Of a stretch of 64,000 nucleotides of DNA, positions 27,401-35,911 are shown piece by piece; positions within the stretch are counted from its first letter, which is position 1; every line of letters starts with the position of its first letter. The notes under the pieces are model-generated. The model worked only from the letters and a program-made list of their open reading frames with translations. It searched no databases and was not told the origin of the DNA. Source of the stretch: Deltaproteobacteria bacterium. GTDB lineage: Bacteria > Myxococcota > Kuafuiibacteriia > Kuafuiibacteriales > Kuafuiibacteriaceae. The stretch lies in NCBI GenBank assembly GCA_016713425.1, contig JADJPE010000005.1, forward strand, positions 558,001-622,000, given 5' to 3'. The position numbers were made by a program, and so were the translations under genes.

Positions 27401-28412
27401 TGTACATGGACGATGGCGGAAGCTCCGCGGGCATCGCCTTGGGACCGTCTTCGCCGACCGTGTACTCGGTGGCGCGCACCGTGAGCGTGTCGAGCCCGAC
27501 CTCCGTGCCATCGGGGAGTCGCATCGCCGCGGTGAGCCCCGGCTCGAACACGATGCGCGCAGTTCGAGGTCCATCAGCGTCCTCCTGCCTCGTTCCCTCG
27601 GCGACGATCGGCTCGGTCAAGCTGAGCAAGCGGACTTCGGTTGCAACGGCATCGAGCTGTGTCATCACGACATCGGGCGCACGCGCCCAGCCTTTCCACG
27701 GCGGGTTGACCTGCCGCTGAACAGGCAGAAACGACGCCTGGGTAATCGACAGCGTGAGCGGCACGCCACCGTTCACGGCCAACTCGTAGACACCGTCGGC
27801 TTTGGTGCGGCTCGTTCCGTACTCTGCGTGGTCGAGCACCGTCACCTGTGCGCCCACGACGGGTTGCCCGGCGCGATCGACGACCGCTCCCCGAATGATC
27901 GCGATCGTTTCGGCGCGAATCGTCCCCGGCGCTACGCCGGTCTGAATCGGATTGTCGCCTTCGTACAGAAAGCGCGTGGCATCGACGATGTCGTACGGCT
28001 TCGTGAGGTCGATCGGCGGCGGCGGCTGGCTTTCGTCGTCCGGCCAGTCGACGGGCATGGCATCGCCGCCTCCATCCGCACCCGAATCCTGAGCGCCGCC
28101 GGAGCCCGAATCACCGCCGGAGCCCGCATCACCGCCGAGCGGTCCGGCGTCTTGGGTCGAGACCCCTGCGTCGGCTGTCGGTGAAGCATCGGCCGGCGAC
28201 CCATCGAGTGCGGTGCTGCCGTCGCGACGATTCTCTGAGCCAGCGTCCGACGACAAAGAGGCATCCGCGGCGACCCGTGGAGCGGATTCGCCGCAGGCGG
28301 CCGCGAGCATCGTCGACGCGATCACGAGGGCGGCACACCCACTCGCCCTCCGCGTCGGCCTCTCACCCTGGTTGCATCGTGCGTGCTCTCGGCATGCCAG
28401 GCTGGCTGTCAT
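21405..28412 (-). CDS. Giant Rhs lipoprotein with possible papain-like (LRAT/NlpC-type) C-terminal domain
   Basis: A 2,335-residue lipoprotein with lipobox LAAAC (Cys40) followed by ~90 residues of Asp/Ser/Gly-rich linker. It then has a carboxypeptidase-regulatory-like fold (AIIRGAVVDRAGQPVVGAQV TVLDHAEYG, GVYELAVNGG) and a teneurin-like N-terminal part (EFDYNFGG-type region at WNFGGGPP). An NHL/propeller-like stretch follows (DFYFGTWGPNRLYRITRSGR, DWTIYLADYCYIMRLTPDGV), then many YD repeats and a complete Rhs core (HADHLEAPRLLTNRDG, LRFPGQYFDPETGLHQNHHR, YIESDPIGVRAGFNLYAYAR). The tip (about 2165-2335) has HWEVHLCAGASC and later YGFFSKNCRSGATDIVNTAI, an His...Asn-Cys order resembling permuted papain-like LRAT/NlpC proteins. 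It could be a lipid- or peptide-acting toxin. No immunity gene follows; the next gene starts 32 bp on. Confidence 0.85.
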   Translation of the reverse strand: MTASLACREHARCNQGERPTRRASGCAALVIASTMLAAACGESAPRVAADASLSSDAGSENRRDGSTALDGSPADASPTADAGVSTQDAGPLGGDAGSGGDSGSGGAQDSGADGGGDAMPVDWPDDESQPPPPIDLTKPYDIVDATRFLYEGDNPIQTGVAPGTIRAETIAIIRGAVVDRAGQPVVGAQVTVLDHAEYGTSRTKADGVYELAVNGGVPLTLSITQASFLPVQRQVNPPWKGWARAPDVVMTQLDAVATEVRLLSLTEPIVAEGTRQEDADGPRTARIVFEPGLTAAMRLPDGTEVGLDTLTVRATEYTVGEDGPKAMPAELPPSSMYTYAVELSVDEAMAVGATMVSFSKPVPAYLDNFLRVPVGTIVPVGLYDRACGCWIPSENGRVLKLLAVDGDSKAILDVDGDGDAASVERLGQLGITDHELAVIPAQFEVGESFWRSPIPHFTPVDWNFGGGPPPGAAPPPGGGGCGKPPCKEPDICEQGSVIGCFNQTLAEAIEIPGTPYSLVYSSQSTPNSPPGEVLIPLTGDAVHPELRAVELQVTVAGQTTKMTFPPAPRQSTYFRWDGRDAWSRRVGGTSPMHIRIGYRYPVLFSEPANMAARAFMRTSGTSMDLDREASTLALEKNYTVLTTQTALPSPGRTFGLWSLDVHHELSTGTNDVGQRILRRGDGSLHETDFDQNRAAESVLTRTEVLDALAAAGVPQTNLWRPDCPMNPSAEGGVGEQVYYRDAVTPTEDGGFYYWASIGAARCQAWALLRKQPDKDVEYLGGGAESSACVYQIPLGELPDDGIDAKDACISKVATSRVAPNGDFYFGTWGPNRLYRITRSGRLYHVGGSSTGSYSAGGPVKTTFLGSNLRSMAIATDWTIYLADYCYIMRLTPDGVVEPFYGVHPGASSTSPRGTEFPECSQQPIYFPSGNYESDPRGVQQPWNIQRVEVNAQGEVYIHVEPTWNTIDVVSANGGIRRITDPLITTNSPPREGKALEDVRLTGTWAKIGLSRAGELMLATIVGDRMPLFLVRGGVLQRVADFLRAERIVEGSELVGTSGTLLISPNSDLFATVGPAFGGGWAAVTQLVARFSAQSPRVPSLDGSEAYLFDALGRHEETIDALTGSPIRAFEYDPQASRLTGVREERSHRTTRLDRGADGTLRAIVGASGEQTTLNYDPEGYLSTVTLPGGGLYRMEYSKAGALTRFEQPSGRVSTLRYDESGRLIEDLDNAGQGWTLAREELPEGNGYRVRTIRPTGEERVYEVRIEGTGEASRTTKGFDGSEVNTTFGPTTEVTAHPDGTVETKTLTADPRFGMDAPYVSRLELRNPATNQTQTMTRSRAVVFETPGDPMSALKQSRDTHVVGGQTITDVYDAETRTRTWTNANTGRRVFVEADEGGRPVAAGIGGRTSSDLRQMRFAYDAAHHLTRVEGPHPDMSDDLEMAYEDGTLRSIRNALGHTVTYEWAHGHVQKTTLATGLEVVYARDGGGRVTETSEGGRVTRYAFDPALPGRTTTTPVGRVWSFEFGGPDGSLSKLTMPSGDRAEIHHLEGQNRVETRLIDPTGVERGLFVVEHDAGSRTVTKTFGARRLTMRRNVFFPKPASIVAGGETTTFAYDALGRISSVRDPGGAQHRYAYAANGDVTMTDAAGRTSGVVLSAFGEPASYRDAASGSTTYLRDSAGFLTGVSDSESSLSIERDVIGRVLKVDFADSSDDDMFFTYDEPPHGTGRLTTARNGSGATSLSYDEYGQVTDRTEVIGQVSLPLHYAYDLDGQVTAASYPSGMTVHYDRDAAGRILGIRASIPGDASQRVVLRDAAYLPFGGVESYQLGDQEQRARTRVYDSGYRLLRDSTEGVVDWAFAYDASGHLTELREHSSGRVQTFAYDADGRIVRATDNQRDGTIAFTYNAVGDRMSMTVDSLSTTYGYDGTTGRLTRVTPPGGSMTSLSYDSRGSLRSDGTWTYTHSPAGSLVAVEAASDGEVIAQYGYNTRNERVEKRVAGVGTLFVYGKDKTLLGEYDDAGAPIRELIWFGSSPVASVEYGSGGTYELLWIHADHLEAPRLLTNRDGVVLWAWRGDPFGDILPDEDVDRDGDVLRFNLRFPGQYFDPETGLHQNHHRSYDPSLGRYIESDPIGVRAGFNLYAYARGNPVELVDPGGLFTPTRPTEGTHNIYIVQDPAGLHWEVHLCAGASCIGAEVDGQGRYSMKDQPEYPHDDWNVHAQVPLTKEQFDIAVDAVRKFVEGREAEYGFFSKNCRSGATDIVNTAIQASDARGAETSTALDRIIADTKAPINDGYNEWLALVHALMGPLVHGFHLPGAAGDNLQSGREGSPLDSLPMFP

Positions 28413-28711
28413 TTCTGATGTGTTACTCGCCCAGACGTGTGCGCATCAAGAACCCTAGTCCGACACGCGGGCGCTGCGCTTCCGGCCAAGATCCGTAGAC
28501 CAAGCGAGCACTCTCCGATAGGGCCCGTCAGGACTCGTGCGGAGCGGGCGGGGCGGGCGTTGAGCGCAACGACAGTGTCTTGCGACCGGAGCGTGCGTCA
28601 GGTGGACGGAAGCAGGAGCCGAAGGCGTGAATCAGCGACGCCTTCGATGCCTCGTTCTCGACTGAGCCGCTCTGACCCCGCGATGGCGCGTCAATCAGGT
28701 CGGCGACGCTT
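28413..28711. other. Intergenic region between divergent genes
   Basis: About 300 bp between the giant Rhs lipoprotein (minus) and the YdeI-like gene (plus). It should carry both promoters. I see no gene, clear hairpin or named site in it. Confidence 0.4.
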
Positions 28712-29380
28712 TTGTCAACATCAGTACGCGTCCGTGTGATACATCGCAGTCTCGTGATCACCGTCGCCGACGAATACTTTGCGAAGGGATGTGGGCGCTG
28801 CGAGCGCTTTGCCACCGCGGACTGCTCGACGCAGCAGTGGAAGCGCGGGCTCGCTGAGCTTCGACGCATCTGCTTGGACGAAGGGATCTTGGAGACGGTC
28901 AAGTGGGGACACCCGTGCTTTGTGCACAACGGTAGAAACATCGCCGTCATCGGGGCGTTTCGCGGCGATTTCCGACTCAGCTTCTTCAACGCTGCGCTGA
29001 TGAAAGACCCCGACGGTCTCCTCGAAAAGCAGGGGCCCAATACTCGCCACCCCGACATGATTCGCTTCACGGACGAATCCCGGGTTCGACAGATGGAGCC
29101 GCTGATCCGTGCGTACTTGAGAGAGGCTATCGGCTATGCCGATGCCGGAATCAAGCCTCCCAAGGAAAAGGAGCCGGTCGATCTCGAGCTGCCCGTCGAG
29201 TTGAGCGAGGCTTTCGATTTCGATCCCGAACTTGCGGAGGCTTTCAACAAACTCACGCCCGGCCGCAAGAAGAGCTACGTGATCAACCTGAACTCCGCGA
29301 AGAAGCCAGAGACGCGGGTCGCTCGAATTGCCAAGTTTCGGGAAAAGATCCTCTCCGGCAAGGGTGCGATGGAACGTTGA
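28712..29380 (+). CDS. YdeI/OmpD-associated family protein (DUF1801-type domain)
   Basis: A 222-residue cytoplasmic protein. The family layout is visible: an N-terminal DUF1801/YdhG-like domain (QQWKRGLAELRRICLDEGIL ETVKWGHPCFVHNGRNIAVI, FRGDFRLSFFNAALMKDPDG) and the C-terminal YdeI tail (LPVELSEAFDFDPELAEAFN KLTPGRKKSYVINLNSAKKP ETRVARIAKFREKI). E. coli YdeI has been linked to antimicrobial-peptide resistance and OmpD; the molecular function is not established. The 5' end is uncertain: TTG 28712, GTG 28736 and GTG 28754 are in frame, and homologues would fit the last best. It overlaps the earliest possible start of the next lipoprotein gene by 4 bp. Confidence 0.8.
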   Translation: MSTSVRVRVIHRSLVITVADEYFAKGCGRCERFATADCSTQQWKRGLAELRRICLDEGILETVKWGHPCFVHNGRNIAVIGAFRGDFRLSFFNAALMKDPDGLLEKQGPNTRHPDMIRFTDESRVRQMEPLIRAYLREAIGYADAGIKPPKEKEPVDLELPVELSEAFDFDPELAEAFNKLTPGRKKSYVINLNSAKKPETRVARIAKFREKILSGKGAMER

Positions 29381-29463
29381 GAACGGACAGTTGCTTGGCG
29401 CGGCAGTGCCAAAGTGGGCCCCCTCAGTTCCAAGCGCAATGCGTGACACCCTGCGTCGAGGCC

Positions 29464-32211
29464 ATGCGAGCGCCCCCTATGCGAGCGTCCCCTGCCTACC
29501 CCAAGCTCATGCTCGCCTTAGGGTGGGCTTCCGCCTTTGCGCTTCTCGGGTGTCGCGTTGGACTCAATCCGAGAGACGACACAGCGGCCCGCCTCGATGC
29601 ACGCGCGAACTCGGACGCCGATACCAGCGCTGATTCCGGCGCCGAGGCCGATGCGGATTCCGATGCAAACGGCGATGGACACGTAGATGGCGAGGGGTAC
29701 GGAGGCGCGGACGCCGACGCCGGTACGAGCGGGGGCGAAGACGCGGATGTCGGCACAGATGCAGAGGTCGGCTCAGATGCAGAGGTCAGCGACGCTGCGT
29801 ATCCTATCGTCATCGAACCGATGTTTCCGAGCAATGGCAGGAATTGGAACGACTACGTGGTGCGGGATGCGCTGCGCATCGAAGACAACTCCGATGCCAG
29901 CGCGTGCGTTTCAGGCCCGACGTCATTTCGCGACTGCATCCATGCGGGTGAGCGTTTGGTCGCTCGGTTGGATGGCATCACAACGTGCGAAGGCGTGGTC
30001 CCGCACGACGAGCTCCGCGCGTTCGCATGGTCGTGCTTCATTCGCAACGGGTTGGCTCATGCGTACAGCACGGGGCTCGCCAAGAGCCGAGGGCTGAGTG
30101 ATCTCATCAACGCTACGGGTTGGCGCGGAAATCGTCTCTTCGTATCCGTCTTGTCACCCAGCTCGACGATCCTCTCGCGGTTCGAGACGCCGCCGGGGAT
30201 CTGGTGGAGTAACCCAGTTCGACCCGTTGGCGGACAGTCGAACACGATGCGTCTAACAGAAGCCGGAGCCATCTACGCCGTATCGACCAGCACCACGGGC
30301 GCCGGCTTTTCTCTCGAAGCGGATCGCGTTGCGTTCGTCGTTCGGCGAGGCGCGAAGTACACGTTTCAAGCTCCGAGCGATTCGAACTGCCGCGCTTCAA
30401 CGGGGGAAATGTCAGGAGCGGACAGCCTTTGTACGCTGACGGCCGGAGGTCAGCATTCGCTCTGGATCGAAGGCACTTTCGGTACCTCCGCATCCTCGGA
30501 ACCGTACTACCATCTTCAGTTGATCTCTTCTTCAAGAGTGCGCATCTCGCACGTCTCGCTGAACTCCGCGACGAAGACGTGCGTCCGAATCGACGCCGGC
30601 GGCGGGCATGTGGTGCGTGACCTTCGAGGCGCCTTGTGTGGGTCGACGGGACTCGAGGTCGGACGCACCCAGGCACCGAGCTTGTTCACCGATGTCCGGA
30701 TACACCGCCCCGCGGTCGGTGTGTCGAGCGCCATCCAAGCCGTCCGCAATGCGGCCGACGTGTGGCAAGGGATCTTCACGAGCGGGACGTACTCGGGGCT
30801 GTACTTCAACGCCGCCCAGAATCAGACCGTGACGCGAGTCGTTTCATCCAACGCGAATTGGGGATCGGAGCTCAACGCGGGCGGGCGGTTGACACTCCAC
30901 CACGCAACGATGGCCGCAAATTCGCACCTCGCAATCGCCATGTTCGGAACCCCGACGCATATGTTTCTCGGACAACTGGCTGCGTTCGACAACGCCTACG
31001 GCCTTACGTTCGTCTTTACGGACAGCACTGTCTTTCATAGCGCGATCACGCACTCGTTGAACCGCGGCTTCGACCTCCGCGCCCCATCTGCACGCAACGC
31101 CTTTCGCGGCGTGTTGGTCGCGGGTTCCAACAATCCAGACTGCTTCGTCGAAGGCGGTCTCGAAAGCCCCGGCCTCATCCACGGTACCTGCACCGATACG
31201 GGGCTTGAAGGCTCCAGCCGCTATACAGGGCAGGCCTCTGATGCCGTACTTCGCTTTGACTCGGCGCCCGACGCTGCGCTCATCGGCCCGGTCTTCGTCG
31301 ACGACCCATCCAACGCCAGCGACGTCGACGGGCTCCAGTCGGAGACGAGCATCATCGACTGGGTGAACATGGAGTCTCCTTATCGAATGTGGGGAAAAGA
31401 GGGCGGCCGAGGCGCATGCTCCGGGACCTGTCGGATCTACGACTGGCGACTTCGCCCCGACTCGGGAAGTCCCCTGTGGAATCGAAGTGGCGACGGCGCG
31501 ATCGAGAACGACCCGTTCGTTCCCGGAACGCCATGTCCGAGCGCCGCAGACGGGAACCGCGTCGCCGAAGACCGCCAATCCTTCGACCACACACCCTGGA
31601 CAAACGCCGTCGAGATCCTGGACGACGGTCTCGGCGACGACGACGAGATCTGCGAAGTCGGAGAGAAGTGCCACAACCGCTTTCTGATCAACGCGCTCGA
31701 GATCCTATACGACGACAAAGGCGACGACGACGGACTCTGTGAATCCGACGAAGCCTGCACCTACTCGCCGCACATTGGGGCCTATCAAGGCGAAGGCAAC
31801 CCAATGCTCGAGGCCTCATGCGCGTTCTCCAACGGCCGCGTCCGAAACGTCGAGCTCCGCCACTTCCCTGCCTGCCCCGAAAGCGCCCCGGTGTCGATCG
31901 CCCGCGGCGGGTTCTTCTACAATCGGGCGTTGCGGCTCTGGCAACAGAGGCTCTACCTCACCAACAAAGCCGCCTCCGAGTTCTCTCTGCCCGTCTACAT
32001 CGTCTTCGGAGGCCTGAGCTCGAACACAACGCTCATCAACGCCGACGGCCTCACCCGCTGCGTCGAACCCACCGAGGCCCCCTTCATCATCGTCGAGACC
32101 AACGGCTGGCTGCCAGAAGAGCAGCGAGAACTAGATCTACGATTCCAGAAGGACGACGCGGGCGCCATCACCTACGATGTTCGCGTCCTGACAGGCTCCT
32201 CGTCGCCTTGA
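29464..32211 (+). CDS. Large surface lipoprotein, probable parallel beta-helix
   Basis: About 915 residues. The frame is open from 29377, but ATG 29464 or 29479 places a normal lipoprotein signal (LMLALGWASAFALLGC, Cys30) at the N-terminus. An Asp/Ala/Gly-rich linker of ~110 residues follows the lipidated Cys. The middle (about 400-640) has short repeated strand-turn units (VRISHVSLNSATKTCVRIDA, HVVRDLRGALCGSTGLEVGR, GRLTLHHATMAANSHLAIAM) typical of right-handed parallel beta-helix surface proteins. Two near-duplicate acidic segments follow (NAVEILDDGLGDDDEICEVG and NALEILYDDKGDDDGLCESD), likely metal-binding loops. It has paired cysteines and no catalytic motif that I can see. It stands between the YdeI-like gene and the sugar operon, 92 bp before the latter. 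Confidence 0.7.
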   Translation: MRAPPMRASPAYPKLMLALGWASAFALLGCRVGLNPRDDTAARLDARANSDADTSADSGAEADADSDANGDGHVDGEGYGGADADAGTSGGEDADVGTDAEVGSDAEVSDAAYPIVIEPMFPSNGRNWNDYVVRDALRIEDNSDASACVSGPTSFRDCIHAGERLVARLDGITTCEGVVPHDELRAFAWSCFIRNGLAHAYSTGLAKSRGLSDLINATGWRGNRLFVSVLSPSSTILSRFETPPGIWWSNPVRPVGGQSNTMRLTEAGAIYAVSTSTTGAGFSLEADRVAFVVRRGAKYTFQAPSDSNCRASTGEMSGADSLCTLTAGGQHSLWIEGTFGTSASSEPYYHLQLISSSRVRISHVSLNSATKTCVRIDAGGGHVVRDLRGALCGSTGLEVGRTQAPSLFTDVRIHRPAVGVSSAIQAVRNAADVWQGIFTSGTYSGLYFNAAQNQTVTRVVSSNANWGSELNAGGRLTLHHATMAANSHLAIAMFGTPTHMFLGQLAAFDNAYGLTFVFTDSTVFHSAITHSLNRGFDLRAPSARNAFRGVLVAGSNNPDCFVEGGLESPGLIHGTCTDTGLEGSSRYTGQASDAVLRFDSAPDAALIGPVFVDDPSNASDVDGLQSETSIIDWVNMESPYRMWGKEGGRGACSGTCRIYDWRLRPDSGSPLWNRSGDGAIENDPFVPGTPCPSAADGNRVAEDRQSFDHTPWTNAVEILDDGLGDDDEICEVGEKCHNRFLINALEILYDDKGDDDGLCESDEACTYSPHIGAYQGEGNPMLEASCAFSNGRVRNVELRHFPACPESAPVSIARGGFFYNRALRLWQQRLYLTNKAASEFSLPVYIVFGGLSSNTTLINADGLTRCVEPTEAPFIIVETNGWLPEEQRELDLRFQKDDAGAITYDVRVLTGSSSP

Positions 32212-32303
32212 GCGCATTCTCCGTCATTCAAACGTCACGAATACGTCGCGGTGCTTAGAGCGGCACATCATCGTATGAGGTCCGATATATCGACAGGTCC
32301 TCT

Positions 32304-34748
32304 GTGTCATTTCTCGATCGCTTAGGCCGCGCCATCTTGTGGCGCCCACGCCACGTCATTCTTGGCGCACTGCTCTGTCTTCCCGTCGCAACGTGGGCGG
32401 CGTCGGGCATCGTTCTCGATCAGGATTTCGGAAAGCTGCTCGGGGAAGACCATCGCGCGGTGCGCGACCTGAGCGACATCATGACGCTCACCGGAGGCAC
32501 CGCGTTCATCGTAGCCGCCATCGATGCCTCGAACCCGTCGCTGGCCAAGGCGTTCGCGGACGACGCCATCGGCGAGCTCGAGAAGCTTCCAGAGGTCTTG
32601 TTCGTCGACGGTCGCTTCGATATCGACTTCATCGAGGATCGACGCCTTCTCTATCTACCCCGAGAACAGCTCGATGCTCTGGTCGAAGAGACCACCGACT
32701 TCATCGATTCGCGCCTCGCGAGCGCAAGCGGTCTTTTCGTCGATCTCGACGAAACACACGAAGACATCGAGACGTTCGTCGCGCATCTATCGGCCAAGAC
32801 GCACCCAGAGACAGCCCTCCCCAAGGCCTACACGCTCGGCGATGATGGCCGCTACCTCTACCTCTTCATCCGCCTTCGCGGAAACGCCGGCGATCTCGAG
32901 TTCGGTCGAAAGGCACTCGAGGCGGTCAAGGCGACCTTCGACGCGCGGAGGGTCGGCGCATTCGCTTCCACATCGGTCCGCTTCGCGGGCTCAGTGCTCG
33001 TTCGCGCCGAAGAGGACGAGCGAATGAAGGCCGATCTCCAAAAGGCCTCGATCCTCGGATTCGTCGGGGTCGTGCTCCTGATGGTGACCTTCACCCGTCG
33101 CTTGCGCACGCTCTTGCTCGTCTCCCTGCCGCTCCTTCTCGGAGGCGCACTGACGTTTGCGTTCGCGCGCGTCGCCATCGGGCACCTCAACATCCTCACG
33201 GGGTTCCTGGCCGCGATCCTTTTTGGGCTTGGCATCGACTTCACGATTCATCTCTTCCTGCGCATGCAGGACGAGCTTCGACGCGGCGCATCGCCGACCG
33301 AAGCCGCCTCGATTTCACTCACGCGCACAGGCCCATCGGTGATCGCCGGCGCACTCACGACGGCGGGCGCCATGTTCGTCATCACCTTTGCCGACTTCAC
33401 GGGTTACAACGAATTTGGCGTTCTGGCGGGCGTTGGCATCCTGCTGATGCTCCTCGTCGCACTCGTCGTCGTACCGCCCCTGGCCGTCGTCCTCGAGCCC
33501 CAAGCTCGACCGTCCACGCCGAAGAGTCCCGCGCAATTCTACCTACTTGGCCTTTGCCGCTCTCGGCTCGTTTCGAGCACCATCGTTCTCGCGACTTCTG
33601 CCCTCGTCGTCTACTCGGGCATCGCCCTCTATCAAGGAAAGGTTGCGTTCCGCACGAACTGGCGAGACCTGAAGGGGACGAGCCCGGCTTCCGACTTCGA
33701 TGACTACATTGGGAAGAGTCTCGGCCGATCGCTGACGCTCACGGCGGTATACCTGCCAAGCGCCGCCCAACTCGGCGAGCTGACGCGAGCCGTCGATCGC
33801 GTTCGCGCGCGCCGCACCGCCGATGGGCGTGCGAGCGGCATTCGTCGCCTCGTCTCGATGCGCGACTTGGTCCCGCCCGACCAAGCAGCCCGGCTCGAGC
33901 CAATCAACCGGCTACGTCTTCAGCTTGAACGTCTGAGCGATCTTCCTTTGTCCACCGAGGATCGCCATGAGCGCGATCGTCTCCTCGTGCTGACGAACGT
34001 GCGCCCGTTCACCGCAGGAGACCTCCCGGCGAACCTTCGTCGTCGTTTCGAGCCGGTTTCACAAGAGGGCACGCTTGCGCTTCTCATCACCGACTACCTC
34101 TTCTACGACGTGGACCAGGTCATCGATTGGGCGGCGGAGATGGATGAGCTCCGCAACGCACTCGAAGCCGCATCCCTCGACGGAGCTCGGATCCTCTCCG
34201 AGAACTGGGTCGCCGGCACCATGTTTGGTGTGATTCTGAACGACGGTCCCTTCATCCTCTGGGGCACGATCGCGATCGTCGTCCTGATCCTCATCGTTGC
34301 GTTTAGATCTCTACGCCACGCACTCGTCGTCTTCTCTGTTCTCGCGGCCGGGCTCGTCGCGATCGCAGGCGTGATGTCGATCTTCGACATCGACCTGAAC
34401 TTCATGAACGCGGTCATCGTCCCCATCATCGTGGGCGTAGGCATCGACGGCGCCATTCATGTCTACCGTCGCTATCTGGACGAGGGGCCAGACTCGATCC
34501 CGACGATCCTGCGCGAGGTCGTGCCCGCAACGTTTCTTGGCTCCGCGACGACTGCGGTCGGATTCGGCGTCATGCTCACGGCGCATCACCGTGGCATCGA
34601 AAGCGTTGGCACGCTTGCCCTCGTAGGCATCGGAACGACCTTCCTTACGACGTCCGTCTTCTTCCCTCTCCTCCTCAGCCTCCTTCACGGCTCCTCCAAA
34701 GACGGCGTCCTTGATCATCAGCATGCAACAGGAGTCAGGACGCAATGA
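32304..34748 (+). CDS. MMPL/RND-family lipid exporter
   Basis: An 814-residue inner-membrane transporter of the RND superfamily (MMPL/HpnN-like). It has two halves, each with an N-terminal helix, a periplasmic domain and a five-helix bundle: helices at about 17-35, 250-400, 415-440 and 655-800. The sterol-sensing-like bundle carries GFLAAILFGLGIDFTIHLFL and the second half FMNAVIVPIIVGVGIDGAIH, the conserved GxGxD proton-relay motif of MMPL proteins. Family members export lipids (hopanoids, mycolates, glycolipids) using the proton gradient. It starts at GTG 32304 with AGG just upstream. It overlaps the next gene as ATGA and heads the sugar operon, which suggests the operon product is a lipid or lipid-linked glycan. 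Confidence 0.85.
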   Translation: MSFLDRLGRAILWRPRHVILGALLCLPVATWAASGIVLDQDFGKLLGEDHRAVRDLSDIMTLTGGTAFIVAAIDASNPSLAKAFADDAIGELEKLPEVLFVDGRFDIDFIEDRRLLYLPREQLDALVEETTDFIDSRLASASGLFVDLDETHEDIETFVAHLSAKTHPETALPKAYTLGDDGRYLYLFIRLRGNAGDLEFGRKALEAVKATFDARRVGAFASTSVRFAGSVLVRAEEDERMKADLQKASILGFVGVVLLMVTFTRRLRTLLLVSLPLLLGGALTFAFARVAIGHLNILTGFLAAILFGLGIDFTIHLFLRMQDELRRGASPTEAASISLTRTGPSVIAGALTTAGAMFVITFADFTGYNEFGVLAGVGILLMLLVALVVVPPLAVVLEPQARPSTPKSPAQFYLLGLCRSRLVSSTIVLATSALVVYSGIALYQGKVAFRTNWRDLKGTSPASDFDDYIGKSLGRSLTLTAVYLPSAAQLGELTRAVDRVRARRTADGRASGIRRLVSMRDLVPPDQAARLEPINRLRLQLERLSDLPLSTEDRHERDRLLVLTNVRPFTAGDLPANLRRRFEPVSQEGTLALLITDYLFYDVDQVIDWAAEMDELRNALEAASLDGARILSENWVAGTMFGVILNDGPFILWGTIAIVVLILIVAFRSLRHALVVFSVLAAGLVAIAGVMSIFDIDLNFMNAVIVPIIVGVGIDGAIHVYRRYLDEGPDSIPTILREVVPATFLGSATTAVGFGVMLTAHHRGIESVGTLALVGIGTTFLTTSVFFPLLLSLLHGSSKDGVLDHQHATGVRTQ

Positions 34749-35911
34749 CGCGCGCTCGCCTGACCGAAGCAAGAGCGCTCGCGCTCAAGGCGATCTCTCT
34801 TATCCTCGGGGTGCTCGTACTTTGCCACGTCTTTCGCGGGCTCGAGCTTCAGAACTCCATCGATCGCATTCGAGACATGGGTCCGGCCCTCGCCCTCGCC
34901 GGGCTGCCGTTTCTGGCGGCGACGGCGCTTGACACGGTCGCCTGGCGAAACCTCTTTCCACCCGGCCCGATCGCGCTCCGCCTCTCGACCTTGTGGCTCC
35001 TTCGCTCCGCATCCGAAGCGATTCATCTCGCGCTCGCGGGCGGTGTCTTTCTGTCGGAGGGTGTCGCACCCGTAGTCCTTCGTCGACGGTTCTCGACGCC
35101 CTATAGCGAGTCGCTCGGCGCCGCTTGGTTGCGGCGCATCCTCATTCTGCGCGCGCAGGCTTTCTACCTTGGCGCCGGTCTTTGTCTTGGCTTCGGCATG
35201 CTCCGCGAAACCGTCCATCGACTCGGCCACGACGACACGCTCGTCGTAGGTATTCTTGTCGTCGCTCCAGGCCTCTTCGCCGCCTCGTGCGTGCTCGTTC
35301 GCGTCACGACTTCGGCCGACCTCGGCTTCTCGAGCGGTCCCTTTCCTTTCCGCCTGCCCTTCCGCTTGCCGCTCCGCTGGCCCTTCCGCGTGGGCTTCCG
35401 CGTGCCCGCCGGCGTCCGAGCCCAGGTCGAGTCGTGGGAACACAGACTCCGGGCTGTCGCGGAACGCCTGCGCACGGGCTCGAGCACGACACGCGGCCAC
35501 ATCCGTTCGACCCTCATGCGTCGTCGCACAATGCTGACGTCGACCGCGCTCTTCTTCGGTGCCTGGACTCTGGAGGCCATCGAAACCTACTTCCTACTCC
35601 GACTGCTGGGTGTCGACATCGACCTCTTCGCGGTCTTGGCGATCGAGCCATCGGTCACTCTCGTTCGCCACGCGGCGTTCTTCGTTCCGGCGGGGCTGGG
35701 CTTCCAGGAGGCCGCATATCTCCTCTTCCTTCAAAGCCCGTCGCTCGCGATCGCGGATCCTCTCTCCACGAGCGCTGCCCTTTCGTTTCTCAAACGGGCC
35801 AAGGAGGCGCTGTTCATCGCGGTCGGCCTGTGCATTCTCGGATGCTTCTTCCGCTCGTATTCCATGAAGGAGACGACGAAGGAAGGCGCCATGGAGTCAT
35901 TCAATGCGTAA
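34745..35911 (+). CDS. Lysylphosphatidylglycerol-synthase-like membrane protein (UPF0104/AglD/HpnL type)
   Basis: A 388-residue polytopic inner-membrane protein with about eight hydrophobic segments (for example ALKAISLILGVLVLCHVF, ALALAGLPFLAATALDTVAW, LVVGILVVAPGLFAASCVLV, LFIAVGLCILGCFF). Family signatures are the N-terminal TM pair followed by LRSASEAIHLALAGGVFLSE, RRRILILRAQ-type helices and the C-terminal VRHAAFFVPAGLGFQEAAYL. These proteins are flippase-like or helper membrane proteins associated with glycosyl or lipid transfer. A basic, repetitive Arg/Pro/Phe stretch (FRLPFRLPLRWPFRVGFR) near 200 is unusual. It overlaps the MMPL gene (ATGA) and the next gene (8 bp), so it is the second gene of the operon. 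Confidence 0.8.
   Translation: MTRARLTEARALALKAISLILGVLVLCHVFRGLELQNSIDRIRDMGPALALAGLPFLAATALDTVAWRNLFPPGPIALRLSTLWLLRSASEAIHLALAGGVFLSEGVAPVVLRRRFSTPYSESLGAAWLRRILILRAQAFYLGAGLCLGFGMLRETVHRLGHDDTLVVGILVVAPGLFAASCVLVRVTTSADLGFSSGPFPFRLPFRLPLRWPFRVGFRVPAGVRAQVESWEHRLRAVAERLRTGSSTTRGHIRSTLMRRRTMLTSTALFFGAWTLEAIETYFLLRLLGVDIDLFAVLAIEPSVTLVRHAAFFVPAGLGFQEAAYLLFLQSPSLAIADPLSTSAALSFLKRAKEALFIAVGLCILGCFFRSYSMKETTKEGAMESFNA

Noticed and set aside
26739..28184. 481-codon plus-strand open frame opposite the Rhs lipoprotein
   Set aside because: Shadow of the minus-strand coding sequence; Arg/His/Asp-rich with no signal or domain.
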